A stretch of DNA of 64,000 nt from Microbacterium aoyamense (GTDB lineage: Bacteria > Actinomycetota > Actinomycetes > Actinomycetales > Microbacteriaceae), in assembly GCF_023155855.1 (NCBI RefSeq), contig NZ_JAKNUT010000001.1:1-64000 (forward strand). The letters are read 5' to 3'. The translations under genes were made by a program, and so were the position numbers. How positions within the stretch are numbered: position 1 is the first letter of the stretch; every line of letters starts with the position of its first letter. This document shows positions 1 through 6,791 of the stretch, one piece after another. A model generated the notes under the pieces. The model was not told the origin of the DNA, did not search any database, and was given only the letters and a program-made list of their open reading frames with translations.

Positions 1-91
1 GACCGGCCGGGGCAGGGCACGCTGGGCGACGAGGTGGAAGCCGGCGCTGAACGCGTTCGCGATCGCATTCGAAGGCCGTATCAACTAATGA

Positions 92-691
92 CCGCCAGAC
101 CAGATCCACCGTTTATCGGACACACCCGGCTCAGGCCTGCGAATCGGCGAAGTGTTCGCGCTCCGCCACTCCGATATCGACTTCGAACAGGGCGTCATCA
201 AAGTGCGCGCGACACTGGCCGACGGCGGGACCTTGGGGACAACGCGGCAGCCGAAACTCGTGGCCCGCACCCGAGCGCGCCGTGTGCTGCTCTTACCGTT
301 CGCACTCGCTGCGCTCGCGGAGGCGAAGGATGCCGCGGACGACCGAAGCCGTCGCGCCCCTGCGATTCAGAGCCGCGACGGTAGCTGGGTCGGCACACAC
401 ACCTTCCGCCGTCAGTTGCGCGAGGTGCGGGTCGCCCCGACAGTGCGCGAAAGTCTCGCCCAGACTGGCCTCGACCCGAAGAAGCTCACCCCGCTAATGC
501 TCAGCAGGACCGCGAGCACCCTCGGCGCGTGCAAACCAGGCCGCCTAAGGGACGCCCGGAGTCTCCTCGGCCACTCCGACGTCAACACCACCCGCCGACG
601 CTACGCCGGAGTCGCCTCGATGACGGTGGACGAGTTGAGAATATTCGAGGCGCTCTTCGGCCAAGACACCGCCGTCGGCGCCCAGGACTGA
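92..691 (+). pseudogene. tyrosine recombinase remnant (C-terminal catalytic half)
   Basis: The frame is open from just after a stop at 89-91 to the stop at 689-691. It contains the first catalytic box of a tyrosine recombinase (GSGLRIGEVFALRHSDID, with the box I arginine) and, near the end, LLGHSDVNTTRRRYAG with the conserved histidine and nucleophilic tyrosine. The middle box that should read HxxR is degraded to LMLSRTAS, so its histidine is missing. No N-terminal core-binding or arm-binding domain is visible upstream and the frame is closed there. A GTG at 152 could start a 179-residue product, but it would begin inside the catalytic domain. This is most likely a dead integrase from an earlier element next to the current prophage. 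It is unrelated in sequence to the prophage integrase at 1453-2676. Confidence 0.6.
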
Positions 692-718
692 CAGACGTCC
701 CCGCGGGGGCAACTCCCC

Positions 719-765
719 AACCTGCGGGACAGCGCGACGGTACCCGTCGCGCTGTCCCGCAGGTT
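719..765. repeat. perfect 22-bp inverted repeat (hairpin)
   Basis: Arms 719-740 and 744-765 are perfectly complementary, separated by the three bases TAC. The structure lies 27 bases after the stop of the integrase remnant. It lacks a T tract. It could be a strong actinobacterial terminator, a REP-like palindrome or a footprint of the lost element. Confidence 0.8.
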
Positions 766-877
766 CACTTCCACGATTGAGAACTGAACTCCGGTCGAGC
801 ATCGCGGCGGCCACAATGCTCAATGGTCGACCAGTGATCACGCATCTCCGGAAACCGCGCAGAGAGTGGGCACGACC

Positions 878-1010
878 ATGAACAAGCTCGTACCCCTGTC
901 CGCCCTGCTGACGCCCGAGGCTCTGAGCGAAATGCTTGAGATGCCGGTCCGAACCTAAGAAGATCGGCACCGACGCAGGAGTTCGAATCGGCCCACGGCC
1001 GTTCGCCTTC
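878..1010 (+). pseudogene. frameshifted excisionase or HTH-like remnant
   Basis: An ATG at 878 opens a 26-residue frame ending MLEMPVRT and a stop at 956-958. The start LLTPEALSEMLEMPVRT resembles the first helix-turn-helix of MerR or excisionase-type DNA-binding proteins, which normally continues into a tryptophan-containing recognition helix. In the next frame the bases after the stop read KKIGTDAGVRIGPRPFAF, resembling the usual second part (GTGP.xxRIGRHxRF). The simplest reading is one ancestral gene broken by an indel near 955. With the integrase remnant at 92-691 it suggests an old int and xis pair. Similarity was judged by eye only. Confidence 0.4.
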
Positions 1011-1374
1011 AGCTCTGACGATAAGTGCTGCCTGAATGAGCCGATGCGATTCGCTATCCCGGCGAGCCTGCCGGGCGCTCGATCAGGGCCGCCGGGTAGA
1101 ACCTACAATGCAAGGGCCGATGCCTCTCGGAGGAAGAGTTCGACCGACGTGGGCCTCGTGACAAGGCCGAACGCCGCCACCTTGCCGAGCGTCGATCACA
1201 TCGCATCCGCGAGAGCCGGGACTGACCAGTAGCAACCGGTAGAGCGATTGGGCCCCGCACGGCCAACTGCCATTTTTGGCCCATTTATGGCCACAGACAC
1301 CTCAGGACGCCTGATCGGAGAGGGTGGCGATTCCGCGAGATCCGCGTAATTTCGCAGGATTCGGAGGAAGAAAC
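1011..1374. other. flank without a recognisable gene
   Basis: No convincing coding frame was found in these 364 bases: the open frames lack ribosome binding sites and family resemblance. The stretch ends exactly where the prophage sequence begins. It lies downstream of the 3' end of the presumed tRNA gene and may be decayed mobile-element DNA. Confidence 0.5.
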
Positions 1375-1425
1375 TGTAGCGGGAGCGGGGCTTGAACCCG
1401 CGACCTCACGAGTCTCAACCGGTGT
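1375..1425 (-). other. attL: attachment core resembling a tRNA 3' half
   Basis: On the minus strand the bases form a T arm (GCGGG, loop TTCAAGC, CCCGC) followed by a seven-base acceptor strand TCCCGCT and an A, as at the 3' end of a tRNA lacking an encoded CCA. The matching 5' acceptor strand is not found in the phage, so only a tRNA 3' half is present. The intact gene would be restored at the far right end of the array, outside this window. The right edge of the core cannot be set, because both copies continue into phage DNA. I could not assign the isotype. Confidence 0.6.
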
Positions 1426-1452
1426 ATCCCTACTCATCCCGGCTTTGCTCTC

Positions 1453-2676
1453 TTATGCCGTCTGATCAGCCTCGAACGCGCGCACTGATGCTCGGTTCTT
1501 CCCTGTGATCGGTGTTACTTCCCTCTGATTCCGATGGGTATCCGATGGCCGCGCCCCCATCGCCTCCAGCAGATCGCGGACGTCGGGCGCGAGGGTTGTT
1601 CGCGGCAGGTAGTGCGCCTTGGTCACCCGTGAGTCGGCATGCCCCAGCAGCCCAGCGGCAAGCTCAGGATCCTTCACCAGCGCGGCTGCAGTCTTCCGGA
1701 ACACGTGCGGGTGCACCCACTCGTACCCGGCCCGCATCTTGAAAGCGTCCCACCCCTTGCGGAAGTTGTTCGGGTCGCGGACCTTGGCTCGCGCTGACGC
1801 GAAGACGAGATCCGGATGCCGCGCCTCCAACTTCCGGATGCGAAGGCTCCGAGCGACGAACTCTGGCAGCGGAACCACGCGGCGAGACGAGGACGTCTTC
1901 GGGTGCTCCTGGATGATCATCCCGCGGCCCTTGACGAAGATCACTGTCGCGCGAATCGAGACGGTGGGCACTGGCGCGTCGAGGTCAAGATCGCGCCATC
2001 GGATCGCGAGCGCTTCCCCGATGCGCGCGCTCGTTCCGAGCATGAAGTCGACGCCGTGCGGGATGTCCCTAGCGACTGCATCCGCATCGGCGTACAGCTG
2101 CACGCGCATCGCCTGAACTGCGCTGAGGCTGAGCGCCTCGACCTCCTTCCTTTGCACCCGCACCGGCGCGACGTCTCGGATCGGGTTGGCTCCGAGCGCT
2201 CCGAGACGAGTGGCGAGGCCGAGCACGCCGGAGAGCACTGTCTTTGCGTGCTTCGCCGCGGAGGGACCGTGCGAGTTGGCGGTCGTCTTCAGGAATCGGT
2301 CGCACCGCGCGACGGAGACCTCTCTGAGTGCCAGCATGCCCATTCCCGGCAAGACCATGAGGTCGAGCACTTCTCGGTAGCGGCGCTCAGTGTTGTACGC
2401 CTTCGCGCCGGCGATCTCGTCCTGGAACCACTGCTCTGCGACAGTCTTGACCCGCGAGTCTGCATTGATGTCATCGCCGTGCACTCTCGCTCGCTCGAGC
2501 AGGGCTTCCTTGAGAGTGGTCTCCGCCTTAGCGCCAGAGGCGCCGGCACGCTCCACGATCCGCGTCACGCCGTCGTAATCGCGGAATCGCGCGTAGGCGA
2601 CCCATTGCCGCGATGAGACTTCTTTTCGGCGGATGGCGCCCCAGGTGCCGATCGGCAGCGGCGGGCGAGCCATCAT
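1453..2676 (-). CDS. int: phage integrase, tyrosine recombinase family
   Basis: This enzyme catalyses site-specific integration between attP and the host tRNA-like attB. The 407-residue product has an N-terminal SAM-like core-binding region (about residues 75-165) and a C-terminal catalytic domain. Visible catalytic residues are the box I arginine in GTSARIGEAL (R218), a lysine in HPKTSSSRR (K260), HVFR (H324 and R327), LLGHAD (H346) and the nucleophile in AHYLPRT (Y356). The start at 2676 is chosen because it forms an ATGA overlap with the stop of the upstream protease gene; a start at 2700 would add eight residues. It is last in the repressor-protease-integrase operon and its 3' end lies about 50 bases from the attachment core, the usual arrangement. 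Confidence 0.95.
   Translation of the reverse strand: MMARPPLPIGTWGAIRRKEVSSRQWVAYARFRDYDGVTRIVERAGASGAKAETTLKEALLERARVHGDDINADSRVKTVAEQWFQDEIAGAKAYNTERRYREVLDLMVLPGMGMLALREVSVARCDRFLKTTANSHGPSAAKHAKTVLSGVLGLATRLGALGANPIRDVAPVRVQRKEVEALSLSAVQAMRVQLYADADAVARDIPHGVDFMLGTSARIGEALAIRWRDLDLDAPVPTVSIRATVIFVKGRGMIIQEHPKTSSSRRVVPLPEFVARSLRIRKLEARHPDLVFASARAKVRDPNNFRKGWDAFKMRAGYEWVHPHVFRKTAAALVKDPELAAGLLGHADSRVTKAHYLPRTTLAPDVRDLLEAMGARPSDTHRNQREVTPITGKNRASVRAFEADQTA
1532..1548. promoter_or_regulatory. candidate integrase arm-type sites, left pair
   Basis: CGATGGGTA at 1532 and CGATGG at 1543 are in the same orientation, start to start 11 bases. A matching pair with the same 11-base phasing lies on the other side of the core at 45181 and 45192. 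This pair is inside the 3' end of the integrase gene. The role is inferred only. Confidence 0.4.
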
Positions 2677-3122
2677 GCCACCTGCTCTCGATGCGCCCAC
2701 TGGCCGGCACCCATCCGCGGACGTAGGTAGACCGTGTCGTCGATGCGCTGCAGCGTGCGTTGATAGGCCTCAACAAGCTCGAGCAAGACGTTGAGCTCCA
2801 CCGCCATCGCCTCGGAGTGACCGTGATGGATGACCTCGGCGCGCTTGTACGACTCAATGTCGATCAGGTGGAGGGCAGCCCATTCGTCCGCACGTCGCTC
2901 CTGCTTGCGATTGACCGGCCCGAACATGCTAGGCACGTCGGCAAAGACAGCGTGAGCGCATTCGTGCGCCAGCACGGAACGGTGGGCGCGCTCCGGCAGT
3001 CCCATCTGCACTCGAATGAGCTGTCGACGATGGTCGTACTCGCCATCGCGATCCGGTGGCATCTGGACGTACTTGACCTTCACTCCCAGCGCGTCAAGCA
3101 CCGCAAACGTCTGATTGGTCAC
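2673..3122 (-). CDS. ImmA/IrrE-family metalloprotease
   Basis: The 149-residue protein has the zinc-protease motif HECAH (H53, E54, H57) with a downstream acidic candidate ligand in RRADEWAALHLI (E80), as in the ImmA/IrrE family. ImmA proteins cleave a partner repressor to release lysogeny. The gene directly upstream encodes an HTH protein, which fits that pairing. A GTG start at 3122 overlaps the repressor stop (GTGA) and the 3' end overlaps the integrase start by four bases, so the three genes are probably translated together. That it cleaves this particular repressor is inference from family and position. Confidence 0.85.
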   Translation of the reverse strand: MTNQTFAVLDALGVKVKYVQMPPDRDGEYDHRRQLIRVQMGLPERAHRSVLAHECAHAVFADVPSMFGPVNRKQERRADEWAALHLIDIESYKRAEVIHHGHSEAMAVELNVLLELVEAYQRTLQRIDDTVYLRPRMGAGQWAHREQVA

Positions 3123-3499
3123 GGCTCCTCCGGCAGGTGTCCATCGTCGCGCTTCGATCTTCTGTGCGCGGCCATCGCATTCTCACCGGAGGCAGGGACA
3201 GTGAAGTCCACCGCGACCACGTTGTTTGGGGTCTCAAGTGCGGCGCGCGTTCTCCGAGCCAGTTCGTACATCAGGTCTTTACCCGACCATCCGCTAACAA
3301 GCGAGGCGAGTGCGTCGACATCGTTTGTGTCGACGGCGCGCTTCCCGTTCGAGCGCTCGGATACGTAGCCCTCGTTCCGGCCGAGTCGCGTCGCCAGTTC
3401 AGCGCCCGTCACCTTGTTGGCTTTCATGAAGCCTCGGAACTCAGCGGAGAAGGCAACGGCGAAGTCGCTCATAGGTGGGAACTTGTCTGCCATAGCCAT
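3119..3499 (-). CDS. putative phage repressor (XRE-like HTH)
   Basis: The 126-residue protein starts at an ATG at 3499 and carries an HTH near residues 31-55 (TGAELATRLGRNEGYVSERS, then NGKRAV), close to the XRE/Cro-CI fold. A charged C-terminal tail follows. It is transcribed leftward from the switch region and coupled to the ImmA-like protease, as in ImmR and ImmA pairs. An upstream frame extends to 3634 but crosses the promoter region and the divergent gene, so it is not used. ATGs at 3493 and 3472 are alternative starts. The repressor role rests on position, HTH and protease partner. Confidence 0.75.
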   Translation of the reverse strand: MAMADKFPPMSDFAVAFSAEFRGFMKANKVTGAELATRLGRNEGYVSERSNGKRAVDTNDVDALASLVSGWSGKDLMYELARRTRAALETPNNVVAVDFTVPASGENAMAAHRRSKRDDGHLPEEP

Positions 3500-3502
3500 G
3501 AT

Positions 3503-3587
3503 CTTGGCATATTCGCAACACTCTAGGCAATTGCCAATTCTTTGTTGCGGAGAACCTTGGGTTATGCAAAGCTTTGGATATGCCAAG
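3503..3587. promoter_or_regulatory. repressor-Cro switch region with palindromes
   Basis: Between the divergent repressor and Cro-like genes lie the perfect palindromes GGCAATTGCC (3526-3535) and CAAAGCTTTG (3567-3576). An inverted pair CTTGGCATAT (3503-3512) and ATATGCCAAG (3578-3587) brackets the region. A shorter pair CGCAAC (3514-3519) and GTTGCG (3544-3549) is also present. These are candidate operators for the two flanking HTH proteins. The rightward promoter is not clear. Confidence 0.5.
3509..3537 (-). promoter_or_regulatory. candidate leftward repressor promoter
   Basis: On the minus strand TTGGCA (3537-3532) and GAATAT (3514-3509) are separated by 17 bases. The start codon at 3499 lies only nine bases beyond the -10 element, so the mRNA would be nearly leaderless, common in actinobacteria. 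The palindrome at 3526-3535 overlaps the -35 element. Confidence 0.4.
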
Positions 3588-3804
3588 CTCTCAGGATTCA
3601 GCGACGAAGTCGATCCGGCTACACCTCGCGGCACGCAATCGGCCCGCCTCCTGGCTGGCTGAGCGCCTCGGCGTTTCGCCGTTTTGGGTCAGCCGGCGGA
3701 TGTCGGGCGCCACGACCTGGGATGTGGATGATCTCGACCGAATCGCAATCGTCTTCGAGACCTCGCTCGACGGGCTGTTGGCCGACGCAGAGGCCGTGGC
3801 GTGA
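3580..3804 (+). CDS. Cro-like HTH regulator
   Basis: The product of about 74 residues contains an XRE-type HTH (WLAERLGVSPFWVSRRMSG, then TTWDVDDLDRIAIVFE) and ends LLADAEAVA. It is divergent from the repressor across the palindromic switch and is the first rightward gene, the position of Cro. ATG 3580 is preferred; a TTG at 3574 would add two residues. No strong ribosome binding site is visible. It overlaps the next gene through TGATG. Confidence 0.75.
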   Translation: MPSSQDSATKSIRLHLAARNRPASWLAERLGVSPFWVSRRMSGATTWDVDDLDRIAIVFETSLDGLLADAEAVA

Positions 3805-4013
3805 TGGGCCGACTTCTCAGCGTCACAGACATGGCCGCGCTGCTCGGCGTGTCCGTGAAGACCGTGTACCAGTGGCGTTCCCGGCCGATCCCCTACGGGC
3901 CGCCGGCGATCAAGGTCGGCAAGTACCTCCGCTGGAAGCCCGAGGTCGTCGAGGCATGGATCGACGCTCAGGAGCCGGAATCCAACGTCACCCCGATCCG
4001 ACGGGGTGCCTGA
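3804..4013 (+). CDS. xis: excisionase-like HTH protein
   Basis: The 69-residue protein begins MGRLLSVTDMAALLGVSVKTVYQW and continues with a wing ending KVGKYLRWKPEVVEAWID, the typical pattern of small MerR-like HTH (HTH_17, excisionase) proteins. Such proteins bend DNA at attachment sites and steer integrase toward excision. Some act as regulators instead. It is coupled to the Cro-like gene by TGATG. A GTG at 3801 is an alternative start. Confidence 0.75.
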   Translation: MGRLLSVTDMAALLGVSVKTVYQWRSRPIPYGPPAIKVGKYLRWKPEVVEAWIDAQEPESNVTPIRRGA

Positions 4014-4023
4014 CAAAAGGACA

Positions 4024-4045
4024 CGGCCCGGGGGCAACCGGGCCG
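4024..4045 (+). terminator. hairpin after excisionase gene
   Basis: CGGCCCGG and CCGGGCCG form an 8-bp stem around GGGCAA. No T tract follows. It may terminate or attenuate transcription between the regulators and the early operon. Confidence 0.5.
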
Positions 4046-4071
4046 CATCACACAAGAAAGGAGCCAACACC

Positions 4072-4431
4072 GTGGCTCAGAAGACAACGATACCCGCTGA
4101 CACGCGAGCGACAGTGGTCGACTCGCTCCGCCTGGCCAGGGGCCGGGTGGAATCGGCCGAGTGGTACACGACCCACACCGAGTACAACGACCCGGTGATG
4201 GTCCGCTCTCTCGCACAGACCGCGATCTTCGCCCTCGAGGCCGTGATCGAGGCGATGCGAGAGCTGCCGTCGCCGCTAGAGGCATGGAACCTCACGATCG
4301 AGAAGGCCGCCAGCGAGGCCGCGGAGATCGAGCGCGAGGCTCTGGCGAAGGTCCGTGAGCAGCTCACGAACGTGCACGAGATCCGTCGACCTCTCGACGT
4401 GACGGAGCGCATCGAGGCGGTGGAGCTGTGA
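4072..4431 (+). CDS. hypothetical early protein
   Basis: A GTG at 4072 preceded by AAAGGAG gives a 119-residue product rich in helix-forming, charged residues (IEKAASEAAEIEREALAKVRE). I do not recognise a family. It is the first gene of the long early operon and its stop overlaps the next start (GTGA). An upstream ATG at 4006 in this frame lies within the hairpin leader and is unlikely to be used. Confidence 0.75.
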   Translation: MAQKTTIPADTRATVVDSLRLARGRVESAEWYTTHTEYNDPVMVRSLAQTAIFALEAVIEAMRELPSPLEAWNLTIEKAASEAAEIEREALAKVREQLTNVHEIRRPLDVTERIEAVEL

Positions 4432-4790
4432 GCGCCGAGGTTATCGTCGCCGTCCCCGCTCCCGTAGCGGCGGTGGATCACGCCGCGAACGGTCGCTCGA
4501 TCCTCGACGCGATGGGCGGAGTGGTGGCGTCCAACGAGGCGGAGTCCCGCTTCTGGGCGAACCGCAGTCGGAAGAAGCAGAAGTCGCTCACGTGGAGCCG
4601 GATGTCAGCCGCTGGTCGCGCCGAGCACATCGACACCTGCCCGGACACCTGTCGCACCTGTGAGGATCACCGCGCGTTCGGCGAGTGCCGCTCGTGCGGT
4701 GGGCACACGGAAGCGCTCGGCCCGGATGAGCTGTCCCGCTGCTGTGGTTCGCGGACGCTTCTCTCGCCTGAGGATCGGGGTGCGGCATGA
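4428..4790 (+). CDS. cysteine-rich hypothetical protein
   Basis: The 120-residue protein starts with a GTG overlapping the previous stop. Its C-terminal half holds several cysteine pairs (CPDTCRTCEDH, GECRSCGGH, SRCCGSR) that could bind zinc. The N-terminal half is neutral and includes a basic SRKKQKSLTWSRM stretch. No family recognised; a nucleic-acid-binding role is possible. Confidence 0.75.
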   Translation: MSAEVIVAVPAPVAAVDHAANGRSILDAMGGVVASNEAESRFWANRSRKKQKSLTWSRMSAAGRAEHIDTCPDTCRTCEDHRAFGECRSCGGHTEALGPDELSRCCGSRTLLSPEDRGAA

Positions 4791-5374
4791 TCCCCGCGGA
4801 CGGCGGTCACTCGCCGATCCCGGTGCCGTCGTGCGCTCCTGGTGAGCAGCAGATGAAGCTGTCGACGCCAGAGATCATCTGCGTCAAGACGGGCGGTTAC
4901 ACGCCGACGACGCCTCCGGGTGAGCCGACGGAGATCGTCATCCCCGAATGCCCGGACGGCATCCTGTCGCAGGACGCCGAGACGCTGCAGGTTACCTGTC
5001 ATCCGCTGCCGGATGAGATCGCGGAGACCGGGCCGGGACCAGAGCTGGGCGGCATCGCGTTCCTCGCGATCCTCGCGATCGCCGCCGGCATCGCACTGCT
5101 GTGGAGTCGTTACGGCGACGCGGTGAAGCAGAGCCCCCTTGGGATGCTCCTGCGCCGCGTGTGGCCGATCGTCCGTGTCGTCGTCGCCTGGCTCTGCTTC
5201 GTCGCCGGCGTGCTGTACATCGCCGCGGACATAGTCATCCCTCCGCTCGAGCCGACTGGGCTGTTCCTCACGGGGCTCGTCGCGCTGGGCGTCTGGCTCT
5301 GGGGCATCGGCGCATTCCGCAGCGAATTCTGGATCACCCCCGACCCCAACCCGACTCGAAAGGACATGTCATGA
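4787..5374 (+). CDS. membrane protein with sorting-signal-like segment
   Basis: The 195-residue protein has a proline-rich, cysteine-containing N-terminal half without a clear signal peptide. Three hydrophobic segments follow at about residues 88-106, 127-150 and 157-176. The run AETGPGPELGG before the first segment resembles an LPxTG-type cell-wall sorting signal, but two further transmembrane segments make ordinary sortase anchoring unlikely. Its place among recombination genes is unexplained. It overlaps both neighbours by four bases. Confidence 0.75.
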   Translation: MIPADGGHSPIPVPSCAPGEQQMKLSTPEIICVKTGGYTPTTPPGEPTEIVIPECPDGILSQDAETLQVTCHPLPDEIAETGPGPELGGIAFLAILAIAAGIALLWSRYGDAVKQSPLGMLLRRVWPIVRVVVAWLCFVAGVLYIAADIVIPPLEPTGLFLTGLVALGVWLWGIGAFRSEFWITPDPNPTRKDMS

Positions 5375-6318
5375 GCACCGGCTACACGGTCGTCAACGTG
5401 AAGCCCGACACTCCCGAGTGGGAGCGGGAGCGGCGGAAGTCGGTCGGCGCGTCCGAGGTCCCGGCGGTCATGGGTCTCTCGTCGTACGGCAACACGCCCC
5501 TCGACGTGTACAAGCACAAGCTGGGCGTCGACCGCGCGTTCGATCCGCTGCTCGGCTGGATCGGCCACCAGTCGGAGCCGATCATCGAAGCCTGGGTGCA
5601 CGAGTTCTCCGGCCTCGACGTCGAGCTCGCCCCTGGCTTCATGGCCCGCTCCAACGAGCACCCGTATCTGCATGCATCGTTCGATCGGATCTCGGGACAG
5701 CCGTTCATGACGTGGCAGTTCAAGACCGCACACCACTACGCCGGCCACCACTGGGACGAGGGCATCCCGACAGACATCCGCGTGCAGGTGCAGGCAGAAA
5801 TGGCGGTCGCCGGGACCCCGCGCGCCGCGGTCGTCGTGTGGATCGGAGGTCGGGAGTTCCGCCTGTTCTGGGAGCCCCGCGACGACCGGTTCATCAACGA
5901 GCACCTCCTCCCCGCGGTGCAGCAGTTCTGGGACGGGAACGTGCGCGCGCATGTCGCCCCCGAGCCGCACACCCTCTCGGAGCTCAACGAGGTGTACATC
6001 ACCACCGAGGTTCCGATCGAAGCATCCGAAGCCGCCATGGAAGCCGTGGAGCGGCGCGCGATCCTCGAGTCCGACATCGAGGCGATGCGGCAGGAGGCCG
6101 ACGCGCTGAAGCTCGCGATCGGCAACTACATGGGCACCGCCGACACCCTCACCCACAAGGGGCGGAAGGTCCTGACCTTCAAGACGCAGAAGGGCCGCCA
6201 GTCGTTCGACGCCGCGGCGCTCAAGCGCGAGCACCCCGACCTCGCGGCGGCGTACACGTCGCAGGGTTCCCCGTTCCGAGTCATGCGAACCATCAAGCCA
6301 AAGGAGACCAGCAAGTGA
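5371..6318 (+). CDS. YqaJ-type viral exonuclease (RecB-like fold)
   Basis: The 315-residue protein resembles YqaJ / lambda-exonuclease-type nucleases that resect double-stranded DNA for a single-strand annealing partner; RecT lies two genes downstream. Visible features are SVGASEVPAVMGLSSYGNTP near the N terminus, GHQSEPIIEAW (E69, E73), LHASFDR (D105), MTWQFKTAHH (K118) and VQVQAEMAVAG. The usual ExK of the PD-(D/E)XK core reads QFK here, so the expected glutamate (position 116) is a glutamine. The start at 5371 forms an ATGA overlap; longer frames run into the preceding gene. Confidence 0.85.
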   Translation: MSTGYTVVNVKPDTPEWERERRKSVGASEVPAVMGLSSYGNTPLDVYKHKLGVDRAFDPLLGWIGHQSEPIIEAWVHEFSGLDVELAPGFMARSNEHPYLHASFDRISGQPFMTWQFKTAHHYAGHHWDEGIPTDIRVQVQAEMAVAGTPRAAVVVWIGGREFRLFWEPRDDRFINEHLLPAVQQFWDGNVRAHVAPEPHTLSELNEVYITTEVPIEASEAAMEAVERRAILESDIEAMRQEADALKLAIGNYMGTADTLTHKGRKVLTFKTQKGRQSFDAAALKREHPDLAAAYTSQGSPFRVMRTIKPKETSK

Positions 6319-6791
6319 ACCTCTACCAGAAGTACCTCGCCGCCGACATGGTCACGAAGCGCGTCGAAAGCGTGGGCCTCACCGTCACCTACGTCATGTT
6401 CCATGACGACTACGCCAATCGCGGCACCTCCGGAGCAGCGATCGACCTGTCGATCGATTATCGCGACGCCAACGGCAAGTGGATGTCTGACGCCGACCGC
6501 GAAGCGAAGGTCAACGCGTTCCTCGAGCGCTACCCCGACACGGCAGTCACACGCAAGGCGGAATACGGCGGCAAGCCCGAAATGCTCGCGCGCGGCGTCA
6601 CGTCGACCGGGATCGCCTGGGAGATCAACTTCCACTCCGGAACATGCGAGCGCGTCCAGGTCGGCACGAAGAAGGTTGAGCGGTTCGAGCCCGAGGCGCT
6701 CGCGAACCTCAAGAAGGTCACCGTCGACGAGCCGATCTACGAGTACGTCTGCGCAGACCCGATCGTCGCGGCGGGGCTGGTGGCAGCATGA
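6315..6791 (+). CDS. hypothetical protein between exonuclease and RecT
   Basis: A GTG at 6315 preceded by AAGGAG gives a 158-residue product, overlapping the exonuclease stop by GTGA. No family is recognised. It is well folded in appearance, with alternating strands and no membrane segment. Tight coupling on both sides suggests a role with the exonuclease-RecT pair. Confidence 0.75.
   Translation: MNLYQKYLAADMVTKRVESVGLTVTYVMFHDDYANRGTSGAAIDLSIDYRDANGKWMSDADREAKVNAFLERYPDTAVTRKAEYGGKPEMLARGVTSTGIAWEINFHSGTCERVQVGTKKVERFEPEALANLKKVTVDEPIYEYVCADPIVAAGLVAA

Noticed and set aside
34..384. A 116-codon frame at the left edge.
   Set aside because: It overlaps the recombinase remnant in another frame and is arginine-proline-rich, typical of a shadow frame.
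1375..1460. A complete tRNA gene at the att core.
   Set aside because: Only the T arm and 3' acceptor strand are present; no complementary 5' acceptor is found within a tRNA length.
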